This document shows positions 19,243 through 27,670 of a DNA stretch of 64,000 nt, one piece after another. The notes beneath the pieces were generated by a model that was given only the letters and a program-made list of their open reading frames with translations, had not been told where the DNA came from and ran no database searches. The translations under genes and the position numbers were made by a program. Within the stretch, counting starts at the first letter, position 1. The number at the start of each line of letters is the position of its first letter. The stretch spans positions 2,653,001 through 2,717,000 of the forward strand of contig NZ_CP011039.1 in NCBI RefSeq assembly GCF_000238255.3, written 5' to 3'. Origin of the DNA: Pseudoalteromonas spongiae UST010723-006 (GTDB lineage: Bacteria > Pseudomonadota > Gammaproteobacteria > Enterobacterales > Alteromonadaceae).

Positions 19243-20262
19243 GTGTCTCGATTCACTGCCGTCACTGAAGAACCGCATAAACGATTTCATAAAAAAACAG
19301 CCGTTTTACTCACTAACTTAGGCAGCCCAGATGCACCCACCGCAAAGGCTCTAAGAACCTATTTGGCAGAGTTTTTATCTGATCCGCGCATCGTTGAAAT
19401 TCCGCGTGTGCTTTGGAAAATTATTTTGCACGGCATTATTTTACGTATTCGCCCAAAACGTTCGGCAAAACTTTACGCCGGTATTTGGACTGAACACGGT
19501 TCACCATTATTGGTTTACAGTAAAAAACAGCAAGCGAAGCTAGCAACTTTACTTAAAGACAAAGGCCTAGATCACGCCGAAGTATTCTTAGCGATGCGCT
19601 ACGGTAACCCATCAATCAAATCAGTGCTCGAAGAGATTCGTGAAAAAGGCTATCAAAAAATTGTCGTCTTACCTTTATATCCTCAGTACAGCGGTTCAAC
19701 TACTGGCTCAACTTATGATGCCATTAGTCGTGAGCTTGTTAACTGGCGTTGGGTACCTGAACTACACTTTATCAATGGTTATCAAGACAACCCGCATTAT
19801 ATTGATGCCCTTGCCGCAAGTATCAAAGAAGATTTAGACAAACATGGTATGCCTGAAAAATTGGTACTTAGCTACCATGGCACACCTAAGTTTTTCCTAG
19901 AAAAAGGCGATCCGTATTATTGTTTTTGCCAAATGACCACCCGTTTAGTGGTAGAAAAGTTAGGACTTAACAAAGACGACGTAATCACCACCTTCCAAAG
20001 TCGTTTTGGTAAAGCGGAATGGTTAAAACCTTACACCGATGAAACACTCGAAAAATTAGCCAAAGAAAATGGCATTAAGAACATTGCCATTGCCAGCCCA
20101 GCTTTTAGCTCAGACTGCTTGGAAACATTGGAAGAATTAGAAGAAGAAAATCGTGAAATTTTTGAACATGCTGGCGGCGAACACTACCGTTATATTCCAG
20201 CATTAAATGACCGCGATGATCATATTGCTGCCTTTTATGAAATCATAAAACAGCATTTATAA
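19243..20262 (+). CDS. hemH: Ferrochelatase
   Basis: A 339-residue enzyme that inserts Fe(II) into protoporphyrin IX, the last step of haem synthesis, at the inner face of the membrane. Motifs include LLTNLGSPDAP, LPLYPQYSGSTTGS, the active-site histidine in LSYHGTPKFF, and SPAFSSDCLETLEEL with the catalytic Glu. The length is normal for gammaproteobacteria. It starts at GTG 19243 with TAAGGG upstream. It is monocistronic, ended by the terminator at 20283-20310. Confidence 0.95.
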   Translation: MSRFTAVTEEPHKRFHKKTAVLLTNLGSPDAPTAKALRTYLAEFLSDPRIVEIPRVLWKIILHGIILRIRPKRSAKLYAGIWTEHGSPLLVYSKKQQAKLATLLKDKGLDHAEVFLAMRYGNPSIKSVLEEIREKGYQKIVVLPLYPQYSGSTTGSTYDAISRELVNWRWVPELHFINGYQDNPHYIDALAASIKEDLDKHGMPEKLVLSYHGTPKFFLEKGDPYYCFCQMTTRLVVEKLGLNKDDVITTFQSRFGKAEWLKPYTDETLEKLAKENGIKNIAIASPAFSSDCLETLEELEEENREIFEHAGGEHYRYIPALNDRDDHIAAFYEIIKQHL

Positions 20263-20282
20263 TTTTCCGCAGTATAAACAAC

Positions 20283-20310
20283 AAAAAAACCCAGCACTAG
20301 CTGGGTTTTT
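20283..20310 (+). terminator. Terminator of hemH
   Basis: A-run, ACCCAGC, ACTA loop, GCTGGGT and T-run, starting 21 bases after the hemH stop. It has A and T tails on both sides. Confidence 0.87.
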
Positions 20311-20321
20311 CTTTACCTAAA

Positions 20322-20590
20322 CTAGGGTCTGTTGATCTTTGCTGTTCTATTTTTGCTCTCTTTGAGCGTGCTTTTATCGCGGCGCTCGATGTGTGGCCTA
20401 GTAATCTAAGCGAATATCGAGCAACAATGAGAAAAGTGCGCTCAAAAGAACCGTTCGGCAGCGCTTGATTGGCTTTTCTACTGTGTTATCGGCTGGCTCA
20501 CATAGAATAACTATGCCACGCAGCCTCTGCCTTGTATAAAACCCTATCAAACTGCTGCAAAAACGAACTTGAAAGGTCAACAGACCCTAG
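20322..20590. mobile_element. MITE-like element with terminal inverted repeats
   Basis: A 269-bp block whose ends are inverted: CTAGGGTCTGTTGATCTTT on the left and, read from the other end, CTAGGGTCTGTTGACCTTT on the right, with one mismatch in 19. The outer CTAG is itself a palindrome, so it may be a 4-bp target duplication or part of the inverted repeat. The inside holds no convincing gene; a minus-strand frame of 60 codons lacks a ribosome binding site. It lies neatly between the hemH terminator and the porin stop. This fits a non-autonomous transposon or dispersed repeat. Confidence 0.7.
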
Positions 20591-20610
20591 TGTTAGCAAT
20601 ATAAGCTCGA

Positions 20611-21546
20611 TTAGAACTTGTATTCCATACCAATCGCTAGGTAATCGTTATCTGTAGTTTCGTCTTTCTCTTGCTTAGTGTAGAAAGCGAATAGCTTAGC
20701 GTTTTTGTTAAGCTTGTAATCAACACCAACAGACGTTGCTACTTTGTCATCTGCATCCGCATCAAACTCAAGTACTTGGTATTGTGCTTTTAATGTGTAG
20801 TCGTTAATTTTGTATGCAGCATTAACTAAGAAACCATCTGCTGACTCAGAGCCATCGATTTTTTCTTGTGTTTGGTACATTGCACCTAGTTTAACGCCCG
20901 CTACTTTACCGTGAATTGAACCACGAACAACGTCATAACCTTTTACTTCGCTATCTACCGCAACAGATGCGTAAATCGCAGATTTTTTAAGGCCTTTATC
21001 ACCATAGGTTACTGCTGCTGAGTAACCATTGTCAGCGTCAGCTGAATCTTCAGCAATTACAGAACCAATAACTTGGAAACCGTTAAACTTAGGTGTTTTA
21101 TAAGTAATTGAATCACCCATACGGTTTTCACCTTTGAATACGTTTTTGATATCGCCTTCAAGGTCGTTGAATAGGTCTAGTTTACCTTGTGATTGCTTTA
21201 ATGCTGTGTCGTTACGACCGATTAATACTTCACCAAAACCGCCTTGTAAACCAACGTACTGGTTACGTGACTTAAGATGGTCATCACTGCTGTTTGAAGC
21301 ATCTGACATATCAACTTGCCACTCAAGCTTATAAACAACTTTTAAGCCTGACTCTTCACTAAGTGTCTCACTGCCTTTTACACCAAAACGAGACGCGTTG
21401 CTTTTAATTTCAGTAAAAGAGCCTTCGCCTTCATCGCTATTTTGTACTGTAACATTCGCTTTACCGTAAACGTTTACATCAGCCATTGCAGGTGCTGAAA
21501 GTGCAGCTAGTAAAGATAAAGCAAGGGGAGCCTTAACATTTTTCAT
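20611..21546 (-). CDS. Outer membrane general porin (OmpU/OmpC-like)
   Basis: A 311-residue trimeric-porin-type barrel. The start is set at ATG 21546, where AGAGG precedes it and a good signal peptide begins (MKNVKAPLALSLLAAL, cleavage APAMA-DVNVYG); an in-frame start 22 codons upstream would bury the signal. The mature chain opens with VNVYGKANVTVQ, has the loop-3 region GFGEVLIGRNDTALK, alternating beta strands and the closing aromatic EYKF, as the Bam machinery requires. It provides diffusion of small solutes across the outer membrane. It is monocistronic, with a long AT-rich upstream region that may carry regulatory sites. Confidence 0.9.
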   Translation of the reverse strand: MKNVKAPLALSLLAALSAPAMADVNVYGKANVTVQNSDEGEGSFTEIKSNASRFGVKGSETLSEESGLKVVYKLEWQVDMSDASNSSDDHLKSRNQYVGLQGGFGEVLIGRNDTALKQSQGKLDLFNDLEGDIKNVFKGENRMGDSITYKTPKFNGFQVIGSVIAEDSADADNGYSAAVTYGDKGLKKSAIYASVAVDSEVKGYDVVRGSIHGKVAGVKLGAMYQTQEKIDGSESADGFLVNAAYKINDYTLKAQYQVLEFDADADDKVATSVGVDYKLNKNAKLFAFYTKQEKDETTDNDYLAIGMEYKF

Positions 21547-21837
21547 GTGAAAACCTCTAAATGAGTGAAATATATTTGTAATCAATTTGAACGAGGCGCA
21601 GTGTGTCATCAATACGTGACAGAAATATTACACTTGAAACTTTTTTTTCATTTTTCTGTATTCAAATTGTCACCCACCAGCAAATACAACACCTGAACGA
21701 GAATAATCACATTAAGAAAAGTGACATTTAGCTGTCATGTTTATGTATAGGAACAATAAATTAGCAAAATATCTTCACAGAGTTTGTTTATACCACTAAA
21801 CTAAAAATTATAATTTAAACAACTATAATGAAGTACA

Positions 21838-23070
21838 GTGCTGCCTAAACTATTGTTAATTGAAGACAATCCCTCAATTTCTAAAATACAACGTCATGTT
21901 GCACTTAGAATTGGCTATCAAGTCGATATTGCCGATAGCCTTGCCGCTGCAATTAATTTAATTGAAGTAAATGAATATTTTTGCGCTGTAGTTGATTATG
22001 TTCTACCCGACGCATCAAATGGTGAAGCCATTCCATTAACGATTGGCGCATCAATCCCAACGATTGTAATGACAGGGAAATTAGACGACAAAACCCGTGA
22101 TACTGTAATGCAGTACCCAGTTGTTGATTACATCACTAAAGAAAGTCGCCAAGCATATACCTACTTAGAAACACAGCTTAAACGCTTGCCGCGCAATGAA
22201 AACGTGCGTGTACTTATTGTTGATGACTCAAGAAACACGCGCAAACTAATTAAAAGCTATTTGCTGAGACACAAATATTTAATAGCCGAAGCCGAAGACG
22301 GTATGTCGGCACTTGAAAAGCTTGAGCAGTTCGATGACATCAAAGTCATTATTACTGACAACGAAATGCCAAATATAGACGGTGTTACCTTAACTCGTAA
22401 AATTCGCGAAAAATTCAATTCTGAAGATAAAGTAATTATTGGTATTTCAGGTACCGACGATAATCGCGTATCGGCTAATTTTCTTAAAAATGGCGCTGAC
22501 GATTACCTGCGAAAACCGTTTTACCCAGAAGAGTTTTATTGCCGCGTAAGCCAAAACTTAGATATGCAAGAAAACATTGCCACTATTCGTCGTCAGGCTA
22601 ATTCGGATTATTTAACAGGCCTGCCAAATCGTCGATACTTCTTTGAGCAAGCAAATAGCATACTGAAAAGACAAAAATTTGCACACCAAGTAGCAATGCT
22701 CGACATCGACCATTTTAAAGCAGTAAACGATAACTATGGCCACGATGCTGGCGATATCGTGCTAAAAGAAGTATCACGCTTATTTGATACCATGTTTGGC
22801 AAAGATCACTTAGTTGCTCGCCTAGGTGGTGAAGAGTTTGCCGTATTGTTTAAAGATGAAAATCACAAAGACAATCAAGCACTACTTGAGCAATTTAGAG
22901 AAACCGTAAGCCAGCTGCAAATTGATTGTGCCAGTAAAACACTCTGTGTAACCATTTCGATTGGGGTTACCGTAAAAGATACACAGAGTACAGACGAAGT
23001 GTTAAAGCTTGCTGATTTGTGCCTGTATCAAGCAAAAGAGCAAGGCAGAAACCGCGTTATTGTGGGTTAA
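21838..23070 (+). CDS. Response regulator with two receiver domains and a GGDEF diguanylate cyclase domain
   Basis: A 410-residue cytoplasmic protein. The first REC domain (about 1-115) has the phospho-acceptor Asp in AVVDYVLPD and the lysine in DYITKE. The second (about 125-245) has IITDNEMPNIDG and YLRKPF, so both look phosphorylatable. The GGDEF domain (about 255-410) has LTGLPNRRYF, MLDIDHFKAVNDNYGHDAGD and the active GGEEF, so it should make c-di-GMP. The usual RxxD inhibitory site before GGEEF is absent (GKDH instead), which suggests weak product feedback. It starts at GTG 21838. The kinase is not adjacent. Its stop overlaps the convergent rarD by 14 bases. Confidence 0.9.
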   Translation: MLPKLLLIEDNPSISKIQRHVALRIGYQVDIADSLAAAINLIEVNEYFCAVVDYVLPDASNGEAIPLTIGASIPTIVMTGKLDDKTRDTVMQYPVVDYITKESRQAYTYLETQLKRLPRNENVRVLIVDDSRNTRKLIKSYLLRHKYLIAEAEDGMSALEKLEQFDDIKVIITDNEMPNIDGVTLTRKIREKFNSEDKVIIGISGTDDNRVSANFLKNGADDYLRKPFYPEEFYCRVSQNLDMQENIATIRRQANSDYLTGLPNRRYFFEQANSILKRQKFAHQVAMLDIDHFKAVNDNYGHDAGDIVLKEVSRLFDTMFGKDHLVARLGGEEFAVLFKDENHKDNQALLEQFRETVSQLQIDCASKTLCVTISIGVTVKDTQSTDEVLKLADLCLYQAKEQGRNRVIVG

Positions 23071-23947
23071 CCGCTACGCGCTTTGCGTTACGGTAAGAAT
23101 CAAAACTAAATAACGCAAGTGCAGACCAAATAAAACCAAACGTTACCATGCGGTCAGCACTAAAGGTTTCACCATAAAACAGCACTGCTAAAATAAACAT
23201 TAAACTTGGCCCAATGTACTGGAAAAAACCAAGAGTTGAGTACTGAATACGACGCGCAGCCGCTGTGAAACACAGTAGCGGCAGCGTAGTCACAATACCT
23301 GCACTAATTAACAATAAATTAAGCGATACGCTATTACTGGTTAAATCACTGGTTGGTGTGTCCAACCCCCACCAATAAATTAGCGCTACCGGCAACATAA
23401 ATAACGATTCAATCAACAAACCAGGCAAGGTATCGACCGGTAGTTTCTTTCGAATTAACCCATAAAGCGCAAACGAGCTTGCTAAGCTAAACGCAATAAC
23501 CGGAAACGAACCAAAGCTTATAAGTTGAATTACCACGCCCGTTACCGCCAGTACGACCGCAACTAGTTGTATTTTGCGTAAATGTTCTGATAAAAACAGC
23601 ACACCCAGCAACACATTTAACAACGGATTGATGTAGTAACCTAAGCTGGCATCCAACATATGGTTGTTATTTACCGACCAAATAAACAACCCCCAGTTAA
23701 AACCAAGTAACGCAGCGCTCAGCAATAACCAGCCTGCTGTTTTAACATTAAACAACGCACTTTTAATCAAACGCCATTTTTTAACTACCGTAAGAATCAC
23801 TAATAAGAATAAAACTGACCACACCACACGATGTAGTAATATTTCCATCGCGGCAACATGATCTATTGCCTTAAAATAAATTGGGGCGAGCCCCCACATT
23901 AAAAATGCAGCGATGGCAAAAATAACGCCTTGCTTTTGACTTTGCAT
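23057..23947 (-). CDS. rarD: EamA-family transporter RarD
   Basis: A 296-residue inner-membrane protein of the drug/metabolite transporter superfamily with about ten helices. It matches the RarD subgroup through FAIAAFLMWGLAPIYFK, LLHRVVWS, NWGLFIWSVNNNHMLDASLGYYINPL and GFFQYIGPSLMFILA. The substrate is unknown; RarD was named for chloramphenicol sensitivity. ATG 23947 is preferred, with GAG 8 bases before it; GTG 23956 would add three residues. It overlaps the end of the GGDEF regulator tail to tail. Confidence 0.88.
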   Translation of the reverse strand: MQSQKQGVIFAIAAFLMWGLAPIYFKAIDHVAAMEILLHRVVWSVLFLLVILTVVKKWRLIKSALFNVKTAGWLLLSAALLGFNWGLFIWSVNNNHMLDASLGYYINPLLNVLLGVLFLSEHLRKIQLVAVVLAVTGVVIQLISFGSFPVIAFSLASSFALYGLIRKKLPVDTLPGLLIESLFMLPVALIYWWGLDTPTSDLTSNSVSLNLLLISAGIVTTLPLLCFTAAARRIQYSTLGFFQYIGPSLMFILAVLFYGETFSADRMVTFGFIWSALALFSFDSYRNAKRVAVNPQ

Positions 23948-24105
23948 ATCAATCACTCAACAACTCAGGGAGCGCCAGTTTAGGGATCTGCTCAATTTAA
24001 GTAAAGACAGCGCGATAAAAAGACTTTAGAATTAGCGCTCGCTAAATCGCATGCTTTGTAAGTCAATGCAGATAACATAATGCCAATCGAATACACCTTA
24101 ATGTA

Positions 24106-25929
24106 ATGGAAAATCAACAAGCGACCCAACCAGTAATGCAGCAACAAACGCCTCACAGCGTATTAAGTTCAGTATTTGGCTATAAGCAATTTCGTGCTGG
24201 GCAAGAGCAAGTCATTGACGCAGTGCTTGCAGGTCAAGATTGTTTGGTTTTGATGCCAACCGGTGGTGGTAAATCATTATGTTATCAAGTACCTGCATTA
24301 CTGTTACCCGGTATTACCATTGTGGTCTCGCCGCTTATTTCCCTCATGCAAGATCAAGTCGCACAGCTAAAAGCACAAGGTGTTGCAGCGGCATACATTA
24401 ACAACAGCCAATCGCGCGAAGAGCAGCAATTAATTTATCAAGGCCTGCACCAAGGCCAAATTAAAATTTTATATGTAGCACCTGAGCGACTGCTTACTGA
24501 CGATTTTAGTACCCGCTTACAGCATTTAAATATTGGTTTATTTGCCATAGATGAAGCGCACTGCGTTTCTCACTGGGGCCATGATTTTAGACCTCACTAC
24601 TATCGCTTAGGGCAACTTAAACAACGCTTTAGCCATATTCCTATTATGGCACTCACTGCAACGGCAGATATTGCCACGCGTAACGATATCGTGATGCAAC
24701 TGGGTCTTACTAATGCCCATATTTATACGGGCAGTTTTGACCGCCCCAATATCCGTTACACCATTGAAGAAAAATTCAAACCGCTTAGTCAGTTGATGCG
24801 CTTTTTAAAAGAGCAAAAAGGGCAAAGCGGTATTATTTATTGCTCAAGCCGAAAGCGCGTTGACGACATAGCTGAAAAGCTCGTTGATGCAGGCTATAAC
24901 GCTGCGTCTTATCATGCTGGGCTTGAAAATGAACAGCGCTCATTTGTGCAAAACGCCTTTGCGCGGGACGATATTCATATAGTCGTGGCGACTGTTGCCT
25001 TTGGCATGGGAATTAATAAACCGAATGTGCGTTTTGTTATTCATTACGATATTCCTAAAAACATCGAGTCGTACTATCAAGAAACCGGTCGCGCAGGCCG
25101 TGATGGCCTCTCAGCCGAAGCCATTATGTATTTTGACCCTGCCGATGTACCACGCGTAAAACGCTTTTTTGATGATATTCCCGATGAGCAACGTCGTAAG
25201 GTAGAAGAGCAGCGCTTTAATGCCATGGCCAGCTTTGCTGAAGCACAAACCTGTCGCCGCCAAATACTGCTTAATTATTTTTCTGAGTATCAAGGTAAGC
25301 CTTGCGGAAACTGTGATATTTGTTTAAATCCGCCAAAACAATTTGATGGAACTGAACTGGCTCAAAAAGCATTAAGTTGTGTTTATCGCGTCGAGCAAAA
25401 GTTTGGTATGGGTTATGTGATTGAAGTATTACGCGGCGCCAATACCATTCGTATTCGCGAAAACCAACACGACCAACTTTCAACGTTTGGCCTTGGCAAA
25501 GACAAATCGGTTGAATATTGGCTGAGTATTTTGCGTCAGCTTATTCACCACGGATTATTGCACCAAGATATCACGCAATCATCTAGCTTACGCTTAACCG
25601 AAGCAGCTCGCCCAGTATTAAAAGGTGATTTTGCCCTGCAACTAGCCGAACCGCGACTTGAAGTGAAACACGTTTACAAAGACAAACTTGCACGCTTTAA
25701 CTACGATAAAAAGCTATTCGCCAAACTTCGCGGCTTACGTAAAGAGCTGGCTGACGCGGAAGATGTACCACCTTATGTGGTATTCAGTGATGCTACGCTT
25801 GCTGAAATGGCGCAAAAGATGCCAACCAGCGATGCCGAATTCCTGAAAGTATCAGGTGTTGGATTTACCAAACTCAATAAATATGGCGCCTACTTTATGA
25901 ATGCCATTCGTATGCATTTAACCAGCTAA
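24106..25929 (+). CDS. recQ: ATP-dependent DNA helicase RecQ
   Basis: A 607-residue 3'-5' helicase of the RecF recombination pathway, of usual length. Walker A is MPTGGGKSLCYQ (about residue 51), the DExH box is AIDEAHCVSHWGHDFRP, and the later helicase motifs include VATVAFGMGINKPNVRFV and QETGRAGRDG. A zinc-binding RQC region has CRRQILLNYF followed by CGNCDIC, and the C-terminal HRDC domain (about 530-605) is complete. A small gene follows 15 bases after the stop, probably in the same transcript. Confidence 0.96.
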   Translation: MENQQATQPVMQQQTPHSVLSSVFGYKQFRAGQEQVIDAVLAGQDCLVLMPTGGGKSLCYQVPALLLPGITIVVSPLISLMQDQVAQLKAQGVAAAYINNSQSREEQQLIYQGLHQGQIKILYVAPERLLTDDFSTRLQHLNIGLFAIDEAHCVSHWGHDFRPHYYRLGQLKQRFSHIPIMALTATADIATRNDIVMQLGLTNAHIYTGSFDRPNIRYTIEEKFKPLSQLMRFLKEQKGQSGIIYCSSRKRVDDIAEKLVDAGYNAASYHAGLENEQRSFVQNAFARDDIHIVVATVAFGMGINKPNVRFVIHYDIPKNIESYYQETGRAGRDGLSAEAIMYFDPADVPRVKRFFDDIPDEQRRKVEEQRFNAMASFAEAQTCRRQILLNYFSEYQGKPCGNCDICLNPPKQFDGTELAQKALSCVYRVEQKFGMGYVIEVLRGANTIRIRENQHDQLSTFGLGKDKSVEYWLSILRQLIHHGLLHQDITQSSSLRLTEAARPVLKGDFALQLAEPRLEVKHVYKDKLARFNYDKKLFAKLRGLRKELADAEDVPPYVVFSDATLAEMAQKMPTSDAEFLKVSGVGFTKLNKYGAYFMNAIRMHLTS

Positions 25930-25944
25930 TTATTGGAGCATATA

Positions 25945-26220
25945 ATGACTAGCAAAGTCCTTTTCTCAGACCATATTTTAATTACCCCTGTTGAACTGCC
26001 AGATGATGAAGAATTTGAGCTGTGGGCAAGTATTTATCTTCACAATGATGCAATTTCATCGTTAGAGTTTGAACAAGGTGCCGACCGTCACTTAATGCGC
26101 TTCAAATTTAAAAACACCTCGTTTAATTTAAACTTTGAACACTATAGTCAAAGCATTTGGATTAATAGCGACAGTCAGCAAGATCTTGAATTATTACCCG
26201 AGCTCTATTCATCGCTTTAG
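25945..26220 (+). CDS. Small acidic cytoplasmic protein downstream of recQ (possibly DUF3630)
   Basis: A 91-residue protein rich in Asp and Glu with no signal or membrane segment. ATG 25945 is chosen because GGAG lies six bases upstream; a TTG at 25933 would add four residues but lacks a site. The alternating pattern (LMRFKFKNTSFNLNFEHY) suggests a beta-sandwich fold. It resembles the DUF3630 family in size and in its position after recQ, but the assignment is uncertain. No function is known. Confidence 0.65.
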   Translation: MTSKVLFSDHILITPVELPDDEEFELWASIYLHNDAISSLEFEQGADRHLMRFKFKNTSFNLNFEHYSQSIWINSDSQQDLELLPELYSSL

Positions 26221-26281
26221 TTTTGACATTACTTTTCACCATGCTAGCGTGAGGTAAAACAAAACAATAAGAACAATAGCC

Positions 26282-27550
26282 ATGTTTAAAAAATCGTTAC
26301 TCACGCTCGCCCTATTCGCTGTTCCAAACTGCTTTGCAGCACAAACCCTCATTCACGCAGGCGAACTAATGGTTCACGCCGATAAAACGCCACTTTCAAA
26401 GCAAACTATTATTATTGAAGACGACAAAATCGTCAGTATTCAGGCCGGTTTTCAACAAGCCAGTAATGAGCAAACACTGATCGACTTATCTGACAGCTTT
26501 GTAATGCCAGGCTTAATGGATATGCACGTGCATTTGCAGTTTGAATTAGGGCCAGACAACGACGCAGAAATTGCCAAAGTATCACCCGAACTAATCGGTA
26601 TGCGCAGTGCCCATTACGCCAAAAAAACCTTAGAAGCCGGTTTTACTACAGTGCGCGATCTTGGGTCCGATCCACAATATATGTATGCCCTGCGTGATGC
26701 CATAAACAAAGGCTGGCTTGAAGGGCCGCGCATTATTGCTGCAGGTGGCGTTGCGATAACTGGTGGTCACCTTGATAGCAGTGGCGTGCACCATGAAATG
26801 CTGGACAAATTTGCTAAAAAAACTACCTGCGATGGCCCTTATGATTGTCGCCGAGCGACGCGTCACGCCATAAAATATGGTGCCGATTGGATTAAAGTTG
26901 CCGCTACAGGCGGCGTGTTAACAGACCGTGCAACCGGTACAGGCCAACAAATGGAAGACGATGAACTTAATCAAGTGGTTAAGGCTGCAAGCACCATGGG
27001 CAGAAAAGTAGCTGCGCACGCTCACCAAGAAGATGGCATTATTGCCGCTCTTGAATCCGGTGTTGCCAGTGTCGAGCACGGCTCTTACGCAGGCAAAAAA
27101 GCCTATAAACTGTTCAAGAAAACCGGCGCGTATTTGGTGCCTACTTTGCTTGCTGGTGAAACCGTTGTTGAAATGGCTAATAACTCAAACTTTATGAGTG
27201 ATGCGATAAAAGCCAAAGCGATCCGTGTTGGCAACGATATGAAAGGTAATTTCTTTAATGCCTATAAAGCCGGTGTGAACATTGCTTACGGCACCGACAG
27301 TGGGGTATCAAAACACGGTACCAACGCGCGTGAAGCTGTACTGATGGTTGAGGCCGGAATGCCAGCAAAACAAGTGCTCAAATCGGCCACCATAAACAGC
27401 GCAAAGTTACTTGGTTTGGAAAATCAGCTAGGCACTATCGAAAGCGGTAAATTTGCCGACATTATCGCCACTAAAGCCTCGCCATTACAGGATATACAGC
27501 AGTTAATGGACGTCACTTTCGTGATGCGTTCAGGCCAAGTAGTTAAGTAA
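26282..27550 (+). CDS. Exported metal-dependent amidohydrolase (imidazolonepropionase/prolidase-like)
   Basis: A 422-residue protein with a signal peptide cut after CFA (about residue 19). The amidohydrolase core has the first metal-binding pair in MDMHVHLQFE, a likely carboxylated lysine in DWIKVAATGGV, histidines in AAHAHQEDG and SVEHGSY, and the catalytic Asp in AYGTDSGVSKHG. It belongs to the group of secreted Xaa-Pro or Xaa-Arg dipeptidase-like hydrolases. It probably hydrolyses dipeptides or cyclic amides in the periplasm; the substrate cannot be read. It is followed by a terminator. Confidence 0.87.
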   Translation: MFKKSLLTLALFAVPNCFAAQTLIHAGELMVHADKTPLSKQTIIIEDDKIVSIQAGFQQASNEQTLIDLSDSFVMPGLMDMHVHLQFELGPDNDAEIAKVSPELIGMRSAHYAKKTLEAGFTTVRDLGSDPQYMYALRDAINKGWLEGPRIIAAGGVAITGGHLDSSGVHHEMLDKFAKKTTCDGPYDCRRATRHAIKYGADWIKVAATGGVLTDRATGTGQQMEDDELNQVVKAASTMGRKVAAHAHQEDGIIAALESGVASVEHGSYAGKKAYKLFKKTGAYLVPTLLAGETVVEMANNSNFMSDAIKAKAIRVGNDMKGNFFNAYKAGVNIAYGTDSGVSKHGTNAREAVLMVEAGMPAKQVLKSATINSAKLLGLENQLGTIESGKFADIIATKASPLQDIQQLMDVTFVMRSGQVVK

Positions 27551-27576
27551 TAAATTATTATATTTTAATTAGTTAT

Positions 27577-27598
27577 AAGCAGCCATTGGCTGCTTTTT
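27577..27598 (+). terminator. Terminator of the amidohydrolase gene
   Basis: AAGCAGCC, ATT loop, GGCTGC and a run of five T, beginning 27 bases after the stop codon. Confidence 0.8.
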
Positions 27599-27670
27599 AT
27601 TTGCTTTAATTTCTGCAAGACTAAAATTAATGGTATAGAATTAAAATAAATCCAAGTAAAAAGGAGCGTT

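Noticed and set aside
20398..20580. A 60-codon minus-strand frame inside the MITE-like element
   Set aside because: No ribosome binding site, no recognisable domain, and it lies wholly within a non-coding repeat.
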